Assembly (NCBI GenBank): GCA_029817715.1
Contig: JARUPY010000290.1
Location: forward strand, 3,596,001-3,660,000
Direction: 5' to 3'
Length of the DNA: 64,000 nucleotides
Source: Melastoma dodecandrum
Taxonomy: Eukaryota; Streptophyta; Magnoliopsida; Myrtales; Melastomataceae
The notes below the pieces were generated by a model. The model searched no databases. It was given only the letters and a program-made list of their open reading frames with translations, and was not told the origin of the DNA. This document shows positions 45,597 to 56,486 of this stretch, in pieces. Position numbers and translations under genes: made by a program. Position 1 is the first letter of the stretch. The number at the start of each line of letters is the position of its first letter.

Positions 45597-47232
45597 ATGG
45601 ATAGACAACGCCGTGACCGCGCCTTCTTCTTCAGCTCCCTCGGAGAGGCCGACGACCGTCATGAGCAAACTTCGGGTGATCCAAACCCTAACCGTAACAT
45701 CAGAGAATTGGATTTCTTCTCAGTGAGTAAACATGGATCCTATCAGCCCAGAGCTGAGAAAGATGTCGAGAGCAACGATAATATTGGAATATCCGATCCC
45801 TCGGTAAGTCGAATTCTTGTTCCGGTTCGGACTATTAAACCTAACTGGTGCTTTCGTCTAAATGCTTCATCTGTTATAGACCGGATTGAATTTATTCACC
45901 GCCGGATTCGCCGTGCCGGAAACCGACCATGCCACAAAGGTGAGAGGGCCACAGCACTGTTTTTGAAGAATAAGTCAGCATATTAGGAGGATTCGTAAGG
46001 TTTTTCTTCAGGTAAAAATGTTGCGAGGAGAGCTGGGAAGGTTACAAGACGAGAACGGGAGACTTAGTAGTGAGCTGGATCAGATCACGGGGAGTTACAA
46101 TAACCTTCAGGGTCAATTTCTCGTGGCCTTGCACAAGCACGCTTATCGCAACACATCACAGGACTCAATGCTGGATCCGAGGGTTTCCCATGTCAAGACC
46201 GAGGATGAAATGAGCGAGGGGAGCCAGAATCCCTACCGGCAACAGCAAGGTGATCAAACATCTCTAGTTTCTCCTACCACCCCTGAACCTGAACATTCCG
46301 ACTCCAAGCCGATGTATCGGTCCACAGAAATGCCGTGCAAGAAGGTCAGGGTGTCAGTCAGAGCAAGATCCGAGGCGCCACTGGTGTGCAATTCATTCTA
46401 TTTCTGTGTCGCTGATTTGTGCTCGGGAACTATCGCTCACTTTGTTTGGTGGTAAGTTTAGATTAGGGACGGTTGTCAGTGGAGAAAGTATGGACAGAAG
46501 ATGGCAAAAGGAAACCCATGTCCGAGGGCCTACTACCGGTGCACCATGGCTGCGGGTTGCCCTGTACGCAAACAGGTATTGACGATCATAACACGGATGA
46601 ATTGACCCCATCACATAGGCGAATCTCATCCGCTGCTTTAAAAATGTTAGGTGCAAAGATGTGTCGAAGACAAAACCATATTAATCACCACCTACGAAGG
46701 GAACCACAACCACCCTCTTCCGCCTGCAGCCGCTGCCATGGTGAGCGCCACTTCTTCTGCGGCAGCCATGCTCCTTTCCAGCTCCACAGCGAGTGAAAAA
46801 GCCCCAGCCGGTTCTAATGGATTCTTCCCTACTTATCATCCTCCTTCCGCCCTGGCGACTCTATCCGCCTCGGCTCCATTTCCCACCATTACCCTAGACC
46901 TCACACGAAACCCCATCCAACTCGCACGAGCAGAGCTGCCATCATTCCCCTTAGCTACGACTGACCCCTTCCGACCTCCTCTCTATGGCTACAACTCTCA
47001 AATGCTGAGGCATTACACGTATGCACAGCCATTCATGAACTTGGGAGGGAGGCCAGCAACCTCTCTTGTCGAGACAGTTGGCGCCACAGTCTCTTCCGAT
47101 CCGAGGTTCACTGCGGCGCTTGTTTCCACCATCATAGGCTGCCGAGGATCAAAAAATCTGGATGAGAGCAGCGGTTTTTCTGCCGAGTCGTCATGTCTTC
47201 CTCGATCCTGTGCCACCTTCTCTTCCATATGA
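45597..47232 (+). CDS. WRKY transcription factor, group IIb (WRKY6/31/42-like), 5 exons
   Basis: Exons: 45597-45803, 45880-45939, 46012-46383, 46462-46575, 46651-47232, giving 444 residues. The start is the first ATG of a frame that otherwise opens with GTG. Features: the N-terminal RELDFFS motif and a TGLNLFTA block typical of IIb members, a leucine zipper-like region in exon 3 ([20 protein letters not shown]), then the WRKY domain ([20 protein letters not shown]) and a C2H2 zinc finger ending NHNH, split by the usual intron after VRKQ. The C-terminus has a [14 protein letters not shown] segment. Such nuclear factors bind W-boxes in stress and phosphate responses. It is shorter than Arabidopsis WRKY6 (about 550 residues) but keeps all landmark motifs. 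Confidence 0.9.
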
Positions 47233-47639
47233 AAACATTACTACCATTTATTCCGAGGTTGTCGTCCTTGTAAATATGTGTTACGGCAATAATTAGCAAG
47301 GCTTTGGAGACATGACTTTGTATGCGTCATTTACTTAAAAGCCATCTCAAATCCTCCAAGGCCCAGCCCATTAGAGTCAGGCACATTCATTAGGCCCAAT
47401 ATTCAAGGCCGTCCAAGTCAGATGCGGAATCAACAGGCTGTTTGAAATGTTGAAGAGGCCGATTAGGCGTGGATAGACCGTTGAGTCCGGGGGTCCATTG
47501 TTATGTTTCAAGACAACGATTAGTAAAATACTTCGAACACTAACTCTTAAAATTTGTCAGATAATAATGTCCCGTATTAAAAATAATAAGTTTGAGAATA
47601 TCATATTTTTAACACCGAATTTACTTATGTATAGCAAGA
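47233..47639. other. Intergenic region downstream of the WRKY gene
   Basis: Contains the 3' UTR of the WRKY gene. Nothing else recognised. Confidence 0.45.
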
Positions 47640-47760
47640 AATTCGGTCTTAGAAACATCGAGTTCATACTCATTTAGGGACATACTTCGACGAATTTTGA
47701 AAGTTGTTGCTCTATTTCACGAAATATTTTCCCGATGAATAATTTTTTGAAACATAGCTT
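47640..47760. repeat. Partial copy of the MITE found in the SECA1 intron
   Basis: The run gacgaattttgaaagttg, then tatttc-c-aaatattttcccg and a terminal ttttgaaaca follow the same order as 51442-51508. Only about half of the element aligns. Confidence 0.5.
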
Positions 47761-48335
47761 GGAGGATAAAATCCAGAGAGGCGTAGCATGAGCCATATCA
47801 ATTAGGTTCCGTCCGCAGTCCCGGTTCGGTGGTGTACCTTAAAAATAACTGACAGACAGCAAATGCTTTCTTGATCATTAGGCAGTTTTCCGACGTGATT
47901 ATGCTGGTTAGGTGTATTGCAGCAACTGATCCGGCTGACAAGACAAGTATCGGAAGAACGATTTGAGGGCCTGGGCAATTCAAAGAGGGTTGCAGAAACC
48001 TCAGTTGCGTTACGACCAAGTTATAGCTGGGGTCATCGCCCGGTGCTTGAGGAGGTTGGAGGAGAAGATCTTCTGTTTGGCATGAGGGGAACTCGATATG
48101 TTCGCTTTGTTATGGACTTACAGAACGTGACACATTCCATAGAGATAAATCGAGATCCTGCATTACTTACTCTCTTTAACTTGGCCATAGAGATAAATCG
48201 AGATCCATTTATCAGGATCATGTTTTCTCCCAAATACTATTCAAGGCAACTTAGAGCACAACATACGTAGACCTGGTCATATTACTATATCGATTCCTTG
48301 AGCCGCCTCCTTGTAAGAATTTAGTTAATTATGTG

Positions 48336-48951
48336 GAGGTTTGTACGGTACTACCGTTCGTTTTTTAAAAAATTCGCGAAAAATGGTCCGAGTTTGAGAA
48401 ATTACCTGAAAACCGTCGAGGGGGCGCATTTTGAAAACGCGTCCCCCAAATAATAAAGAGGGCGGGTTTTCAAAACCCGCCCTCCGTGTAAATGGGTAGG
48501 GGCGGGTTTTCCCTCGAACACTTTAAAAAAAAAAAGAGGGTTTCGGGGGCGGGTTTTGAAAACCCGCCTCTGTCCACAAGTAAACAAATTACCCCCCTCT
48601 AGCTTAGTCGGTCAAAATGTTTCGTTAATTTGCAAAAGGTCTTGGGTTCGATTCCTCTTAGCAACAATTTTGAAAAAAATTAAAAAAATTTTCGTCCTAA
48701 CAGGAATCGAACCCAAGACCACTTGTAAATTAAAAATTATTTTTACCAACTCAGCTAGAGGGCGGGTTTTGAAAACCCGCCCTTCGAAACCCTATTTTTT
48801 TTTATGAGTATTGGAGGGGCGGGTACCCGCCCCTGCCCATTTTCGCGGGTTTTCAAAACGCGCCCCATCGACGGTATTTCCGTAATTTCTTAAACTCGAA
48901 CGGTTTTTGGCGAATTTTTTTTAAAACAAACAGTACATCCGTACAAACCTC
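48336..48951. mobile_element. 616 bp hairpin TIR element with 10 bp target-site duplication
   Basis: Both ends read inward GAGGTTTGTACGG and are alike for about 110 bp, making almost the whole element one long inverted repeat. TAATTATGTG flanks it exactly (48326-48335 and 48952-48961). A 9-11 bp duplication fits Mutator-like elements. The arms carry GGGCGGGTTTT/AAAACCCGCCC palindromes. The same terminus and palindromes occur in the element at 60135-62974. There is no protein gene. The centre holds an inverted pair of tRNA-like modules. Confidence 0.88.
48600..48757. other. Inverted pair of tRNA-like A/B-box modules in the hairpin element
   Basis: Plus strand: TAGCTTAGTCGG (48600-48611) and GGTTCGATTCC (48645-48655). 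Minus strand: TAGCTGAGTTGG (48757-48746) and GGTTCGATTCC (48713-48703). Both A-like boxes fit TRGCNNARYNGG and both B-like boxes fit GGTTCGANTCC. No cloverleaf or acceptor stem is evident, so these are tRNA-derived or tRNA-like, not tRNA genes. Whether they recruit RNA polymerase III is unknown. Confidence 0.6.
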
Positions 48952-49104
48952 TAATTATGTGCACCTGTTTCGTTTACATGATGAACGAAAAAAATTTGGC
49001 GGTATTCTGAAACGTCCGACACTCGGTGGCTGAAATGAAACTTTGCTGTGTAGCGTGTCTCCTATCTGATAACATGTGCTGCAAAAATTCCGGATGCTTA
49101 TAGT

Positions 49105-52100
49105 CTATGCACTCGCTTGAGTGGCAGCTGGTGAGGACGACTCCGCAGCGACCGTTTCGGACCTCTTAACTCCCCTACCTTTAGCTGCGGGTTTGTCCGG
49201 CTTTCCATTGTCAGTCTTGTCTTCAACCTTCTTAACCATCATGGGTTGAAACTGCAACATGAAGGAACTTGCTTTAGAAAAAAAGACCATTTAAATGTGA
49301 AGAACGAGACGGGGGGATGGGCTTGGGAGGAGGCTGGCGATCCCGCACCTGATAAATGGAGTATATGACATTCCTCCTTATCTGAGCCATCATGTCCAAG
49401 AACAGATTGTATCCTTCGAGCTTGTACTCGATGAGAGGATCCCTCTGTGCGTATCCACGTAGCCCTACGGCTTGCTGGACAAACTTGATCGCTTGCAAGT
49501 GTTCCTTCCACAGGCGATCGATGTTGCTCAAGATGAAGAATTTCTCCGCTTCCGCCATCAACCCTGGCACTTCTTTCTCCACAAGGTCCTTACACAGGAA
49601 TATAACGACTCATTGAACATGTTACTCGTCTCAGACAGACTCTAAAAGCCAGAGGTGGTAGTCATTTCGGCCAAAGCATGAAATCTCCAAAACCACATTA
49701 GACAAAACACTGACCCTTTTCTGTTTGTATGCTTCCCTACCACGAAGACGCAAGTAGTCTTGCAATTCCTCGTAAGTGGAACACTTGCTCTTGAGCAAAT
49801 CCGGTGTCAAATCACTTAACAGATAGCAGTACCTAAGCCAAAAGAAAGCAGAGCACGTGAAGAAACACATAAAGGATGAGGAGTAACTCCGAGCATCTTG
49901 TTCCAAAAAGAAGATTTACCACACAAGTTCCAATCCATATCGAGAACAGAGCACTTTGATGATTAATAAAATATTTGGCATCTATTTCTATTTCACAATG
50001 TCTTTACTAATTACAGATTCCGAGCAAAGTGGACTCACTGTTGAACTTTTGCGACAAGTTTCTCCAGCTCCCAACTTTCAGCTGGAGTGTCGGGGCCACC
50101 TATGTTTGCCTGATAACGACAAAAAACTTGTAAGACAAGCCATGCCAGGAATTATACAGTATCACATTTTCGCAGTGACAAACAATTAGACCTCTAATAT
50201 GTCATCCATGGTTAACTCTGCATATTCGGTAATAAGGGCTTGTAGGTTGTCGGATTGGAGGGCTCTTCTTCGCTCAGCATACACGCGGTCTCTTTGGCTG
50301 TTTAGCACGTCGTCATACTCAAATAATTGCTTCCTAATATCGAAAAAGTAGTTCTCCACTTTCCTCTGAGCTTCATCCAGGGCTTTTGTCAACATCTTGG
50401 ATTCAATGGGTAGATCCTCAACTCTGAAGGCTCTCATCAAGCCCTGTAAAATGTAAGCATTCGATAAAAACAAGCACTTCAAATACAGACAAGCTTTGCC
50501 TTTTTAGCCATTAGAGTACCTCAATTCTGTCCCCTCCGAAAATTCGAAAGAGGTTATCTTCAAGACTCAGGAAGAAACGAGAACTCCCAGGATCACCTTG
50601 TCTCCCACTTCGACCACGTAGCTGTCAGGAGTGAAATTGAATTAACTACAAACAGCCTTGATTTGATTGGATTGGGAGATAGCACTTTAATACCTGATTG
50701 TCAATGCGACGTGATTCATGCCTTTCTGTACCTACGACATGCAGCCCTCCAGCAGCAACAACCTGTTTCCTTTCTTCTTCAGTGTATAGCTTATATTCCT
50801 TCACTATCTCAATGAAAGCACTTCGAAGCTTAGCTATAACGTCGTCTTGTGCAGGTCCCTAAGAAATACCAACACACAACAGACGGTCAATTTCACAGCA
50901 TGTCTCCTAGGTTGCCAGTGCAATTCAAAGTGTGTCATTATACCTTTTCACAAGCATAAGATAGACGTTCTTCGGCTTCCAGCTCAGTCAGAGTTCTCTG
51001 GCCCCAAGTCTTTACTGCTAATTGGACTGCTTCTTCTACCAACTGGCTATTCTCGTTTGACAGTTTGCATGGGAAAAGGAGTTCGTTCACCTATAATCCC
51101 ATAATAAAGGCTTTATATTGTTACTTACAAAGAAAAGGTCTTATATTGCTGGCAAAAGCATATATAACTGCAAATTGAAGTGGCACTTTGTAAAGAAGAG
51201 TCGCTGTAAATTCTTTGCAGCATAAGAGACCTTCCATGTCTTTCTAGGAGGCAGTTTCTTCACGGACACAAATTCTCCATCAACCAGTTTGACAACTCTG
51301 AAACAAATTTTCAGTAGTTGTTAACTTCGATGCTGATTGGTAATATAGAGGAATTTTCCAAAATAATGTTCGGAAGAAAAATATTTCGCGAAATAGGGTT
51401 TCATCGAGTTCCTTGAGGAATTGAACTTGGAGGGGCATTATTTGACGAATTTTGAAAGTTGCGGCGGTATTTCGCAAAATATTTTCCCGCCGAACGTTAT
51501 TTTGGAACAATGCTCTGGCAATAGATGCCTTTTCCAATACACACAATGTAAGGGCCACACCACATTGGAATGATTTCCATCATAAACAGTACCAGATCAG
51601 AAGTTTACAGGTTATTGATGTTATTTTCGAAGTTTTTTTGGTGTATACGATCATCTTCAAAAGATGTCCTGTGCCTTCAGAGTACTTGTAGAAAATAGTA
51701 CCCAATAAGCAAACATGACAACAGAAGCAGAAAACTGATACCTGGGCATAAGTAATTCGCGCAGCTTCAACCTCGCCATAAATTCTGCATTGCCACCGAG
51801 AATAATATCCGTTCCTCGACCAGCCATATTAGTGGCAATAGTCACGGCTCCTAGACGGCCACTTTGTGCTACTATTTCAGCTTCTCGTTCTACATTTTCA
51901 GGTTTGGCATTCAACACCTTAACAATAATAAAGTTACATCATAATGAGAAAATACGGTCAAATCAAAGGAAAAGGACATTCTTTCTTGAATACATTGCAA
52001 ACCAGCACACTTTGAGAAAATCTATATCTTATTGATTATGCAGTCGCTAGGCCCGTTTGTTTCCTTAATGTGACCACACATAGAGTGTTAGACGCAATTT

Positions 52101-55100
52101 ATTTAAATACTAGCCATCCAGCATATGCATTTCATATCTAGAAAATAATCGGTGCCCTATTTTTGTAAAATTGACAGATCACTTTCCGAAGTTCGCATGA
52201 GGGAACTACTTTCTGAGGTTTCCACAAGTCCAAAGTGCCTTTTTTTATAACAATCTCAGGAGGAAAACTTTAGTCAATACCAAGGAGAAGTGACCTCTCC
52301 AAACTTATATTGCTTTACACAGGAAAATTAGTTGATTTGAATCTTTACAGCACTTCTTGGTGAAATAAACACTGTACCTCATGTGGGATGTCAACTTCTC
52401 GCAGTTGCTCAGACAATGAATCGCTCTGCTCCACGCTTGTGGTGCCAACAAGCACCGGGCGGCCAGTCTTGTGCATTCTAGAAATTTCAACCACCACTGC
52501 CCGCCATTTTCCACTAGTTGCCCTGAAGACGACATCGGACTCATCCTGAAAATGCAGCAAAAGAGAAAGATAAAAAAGTTTGATCAGTATTGAGAGCATC
52601 GTTAGACTAGATTGAAACAACTCAACCAAAAGATAAAGTCGTCAGCTGGTGCAATGAGGTAGCAGACCAAGTTGAGAGTAGTATTCAAGATATAAGAGAA
52701 ATGCCTCCTTTCTATTTTATCCCACAAACCTTTCTTATCATTGGTTTGTTTGTGGGCACAATTGTGACTTTGAGCTTGTAAATACTGTCAAATTCTGCAC
52801 TTTCGGTTGATGCAGTGCCAGTCATTCCACAAAGCTTCGGAAACTGATAATTCAAAAGAACTCTATGAAATCACGGAAGATCAAGCCCTGACACAGGGTA
52901 AATGAGTCTTGAAACAATATTTCCCAACCTGAAGGAAAAAATTTTGATAGCTGATTGATGCGAGTGTAACTGTTTCATTTTGAATAGGTAAACCTTCCTT
53001 GGCTTCAACAGCTTGATGAAGGCCATCACTCCAGCGTCTTCCCTGTAAAAGGAGCCAGCATTATTCACCTCTATGAATTAATAATACTGGTCTTTTCATG
53101 ACAACCTAATCATCCAAAAATCAAAATCACCTACTACAAGAAAATCACAATCACAACAAAGTTTTACCTGCATAACCCGACCAGTGAATTCATCCACTAT
53201 GAGCACCTCCTTGCCCCGTGTAATGTAATTTACATCCTTCAGAAACAGCTCTTTCGCCTTAATTGCATTCAATAGGTACAGCGCCCATTGTTCTCTGGGA
53301 TCGTATAAATCTTTCAACTGAAGAATCTCTTCTGCATCTTCATATCCTTGTTCTGTAAGAAGAACTGTTTTTTGCTTCTCGTCCACCTAAGCAAACAACT
53401 TATGTTTACATGGATATCTGGTACTCAAATCACGAATGGATCAAAGAAAAGGAATGACTGATCACTGAAGCATCATATAGATCTCCATGACCATCCCTAT
53501 CCTTGCCCACCAAGAAAACAAGTATGACCGACGAATGAATAATCAGTAGCAAATGCAAGCTGATTCAAAAATGCCTATAGATAGGATGACACTCCCACGA
53601 CGCTATGGCAAATTCATAGGACAGGAAACCAAAGTTATCTGAACAGCACACACAAACAGTAAGCCTTCAGTTACACCAACTTGCTACTTGTCCTTAATGA
53701 AAACATAAACTCAATTTTGTAGTTCTTTGATATCTAACCAGTGCCAACAATGCACCAAAGACGAAGCATGTGAAGTTTCGGAATACCCCATTTTATAGAG
53801 TGACTATCTTACAGTGTAGTGAATATCTCGTTCAAAAGCTTCAGCAATCTTTGCAGCTTTGTAATAACGGTCACTAGGTTTTTCAGCTGGTCCTGAAATG
53901 ATCAGAGGAGTTCTTGCTTCATCGACTAAGATGGAGTCCACCTCATCAATTATGCAGTAGTTAAAACCCCGCAGCACAAGCTCATCAACACTCTGTTTAG
54001 CAAGAACAAAAAAGTCAGTTGGCGGAAAATGAACAAAAAACTCAATTCAATGTATAAAGAAGGTAGAAAGGAAAATTTACTTTCCGTGGCAAGGTTATCC
54101 CTCAAGTAGTCGAATCCAAGCTCACTGTTGGTAACATAAGTAATATCACACAAGTAGCTTTCCTTCCTTTGCTCACTCGTCATGTTCTCTGTAAAACCAT
54201 TCACGATTAACTGAGGCTACTGGTTGAACTTTTGTGAATCCATGCATAGAATCTAACATAGAAGGCCTTCACTGATAGAAGAATAATCAGCAATAGAATA
54301 TCTAGTAACTCATGATTAGAGGAGTATAACTTATTCCAATAAGGAGAGATATTGTAAAAAGACAAACAGCAGAATGGGGAAGAAAACTTCAAGTCTAAGG
54401 TGGGGATAGAAGTGGACTGTCTTTCAAATGATTTCAATCTTGGTCAACCCTTGATAAGAAAAGCCCTGCTTTTCACTATGATGCAATTGAATGGATGCTA
54501 TGAAAAATTTATCTGGCAACGATCTCAACCCAAATTTTAAACTTCTAAATCAAATTATTCAACTAATCACCAAGAAGATCTTAGTGCAATTATCCAAACC
54601 TTTTTTTACCGTATTGGAAGTGATGCATCTGTAAAAGTAAAATATTACGGACAGAGAAGTACTATATAGAAACAGAAAGAATTTGAGCAGCTCAAATGAA
54701 CAAAAGGCAGCAGGCATAGAGCACGACAATTGTTCCATCTAGCAAATTAGACATAATTAAACATCGTGATAATCAATTCAAGAAAAAAAAGAAACAGTGC
54801 ATCGCCGCAGCCACCTCAGGAATTCAAGCACATAAAGAGTCAAAACAAATACAAAAAGCAACAAAAAAAAATAACTGTGAAGAAAAGAAATAACCAGGAG
54901 CCTCCCAATTTGGAACCAATATTTCCTCCATACAGTAGTTAATAAAGAAAGAACCAATTAAATCTGAAAGAATCAGACATACGCTGGATTAGTCCAACCA
55001 TCAATCCAAGAAAGCGAGGAACCTGTCCAACCCATTCACAGTCACGCCGTGCCAGATAATCATTGACTGTGACAACATGAACCCCCTTTCCAGCAAGAGC

Positions 55101-56018
55101 ATTCAAATAAGCTGGCAGTATAGCCACTAGAGTCTTTCCTTCTCCGGTCCTCATCTCAGCTATCTCACCCTTATGAAGTACCATACCACCTACACAATCG
55201 ATCCGGTAGCATTCTTCAAGATGTTATTCTTGCAACAAGAATCATGAAGACATACTAGAAAAAACAATCTTAGAAACTACAGTTATGACAATGCCAATGA
55301 TTACTCGCTCTACTAGGAAATGATTAACGAATCATCTCCGGTTCAAAATTCAAAGGAAATGATGGCTTTTATCGAGCCTCTGTTTACCACCAAAATGAAT
55401 AAGATAGCACAAGCACGCACATAACACCCAGAGACAAACATCAACCAGGATATTATCATCATTGGTCCATCGTTCACCTATTAACTGAACATCGAACGGC
55501 CGCAATCCGAGCACTCTCCTTGAAGCCTCCCTCACGACCGCAAACGCTTCCTGCCAAGGGAAAAAGAAAGGAATTTCCACAAAAATCTCAACATCTCCAA
55601 TCTCAGACCGGCCGATCTATTACGCAACAAATAAGGCGCAGTCCTTTCTGACCGGCAAAAGAGAATCCAGAGACTCTCCTCCCCGAGCTCGTTCCTTAAA
55701 TATCCGAGTCTTCTCCCTTAATTCCTCATCCGAAAGCTTGGAGACCTCGGCCTCCATTCCGTTAATGGAGGCCACCGTAGCGGCATACCGCTGCCTCGTG
55801 GACTCGCCGTCATCGCTCCCCTTGAACATGCCTCCAAGGAGGCCGCCGAGAGACGCCGTGACGCGCACATGGGTAAGAGCCTTCCGGGGGCGGGACGAGG
55901 TCGAGGGGCGGGGGAGGGAGATTCGGGTAGGGGAGCTGGTAAGGGAAGGACGGAGGGGGTGAGGAAGGTCGTTGTGTCGGCAGTGGTGGGGAAGGCGAGT
56001 GAAGAGGGAAGTCGCCAT
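49105..56018 (-). CDS. SECA1: Chloroplast protein translocase subunit SECA1, 19 exons, one-base frame error after exon 4
   Basis: Exons (minus): 56018-55653, 55550-55478, 55189-54983, 54188-54081, 53992-53813, 53386-53168, 53042-52929, 52843-52730, 52545-52378, 51917-51742, 51297-51231, 51090-50944, 50858-50694, 50621-50520, 50443-50192, 50109-50039, 49832-49715, 49588-49349, 49251-49105. About 1010 residues, near the roughly 1020 of Arabidopsis SECA1. SecA is the stromal ATPase that drives proteins into the thylakoid. Present: a Ser/Arg-rich transit peptide, Walker A ([10 protein letters not shown]), Walker B (IIDEVDSIL), the cross-linking region, [25 protein letters not shown] and the helical scaffold. 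Oddity: exon 4 ends GGAAA|GT, one A more than phase allows before exon 5. All other junctions agree. A sequence error is as likely as a real mutation. Confidence 0.88.
51356..51507. repeat. 152 bp MITE in a SECA1 intron
   Basis: The ends TTCCAAAATAATGTTCGG and, on the other strand, TTCCAAAATAACGTTCGG form TIRs that extend for about 40 bp (gaaaaatatttcgcgaaat). It sits in the intron after exon 10 (minus). A related partial copy lies at 47640-47760. Target duplication not clear. Confidence 0.65.
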
Positions 56019-56486
56019 TGGAAGAAGTTGAAGAAGAAGAGAAGGGGGGGAAAGACGAAAGACAGGAGAAGCACTAGGAACTGATCATACGTTGTGGATA
56101 AGAGAGACTAAACAGAAACCAAAGTACTTGAAATCCGGACCGTCCACTTCAATTCACAGGTCAAAAGGAGGACACCAGGAAGTTCCTATTTCTCTGGGTC
56201 CGATTTCCCCCCCCCCCCCCCCCCCCGTGGATGATGTAATGCTGGCGATGCTATCTGCAGGGCGTTCGACTTTGCCGCGAATTCATCCGACAAATCCGTC
56301 CATCCCTGTTCATCCCATTTGGGCTTCAAATCTGTGTAGTCATCCTAAGAAACCACGACCACAGAAGTCTGCAACCAGGAGGCATTCCTGAGCAGGAGCC
56401 CCTGGATCGGAAGGACACATGATGTGCAGATTCAAAACATGGTTGATCAAAAGATGGAAAAGGAAAAGCTGGTTGACAAGAATGTT
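56019..56486. other. Upstream region of SECA1 with a poly-C run
   Basis: The SECA1 leader and promoter are expected here. A C-run of about 18 bases lies at 56209-56226. 56400-56480 may be the broken edge of the adjacent retroelement. Confidence 0.4.

Noticed and set aside
47917..48270. 117-codon plus-strand open frame with a 22 bp internal duplication
   Set aside because: No domain. The duplication (48137 and 48186) is a short local repeat, and the frame probably arose by chance.
48641..48660. A tRNA gene in the hairpin element
   Set aside because: A and B boxes fit, but I see no acceptor stem pairing or complete cloverleaf. Kept only as a tRNA-like module.
56209..56226. Poly-C run as a functional motif
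   Set aside because: It is a simple homopolymer, like the G-runs at about 17810 and 42115. No reason to assign a role.
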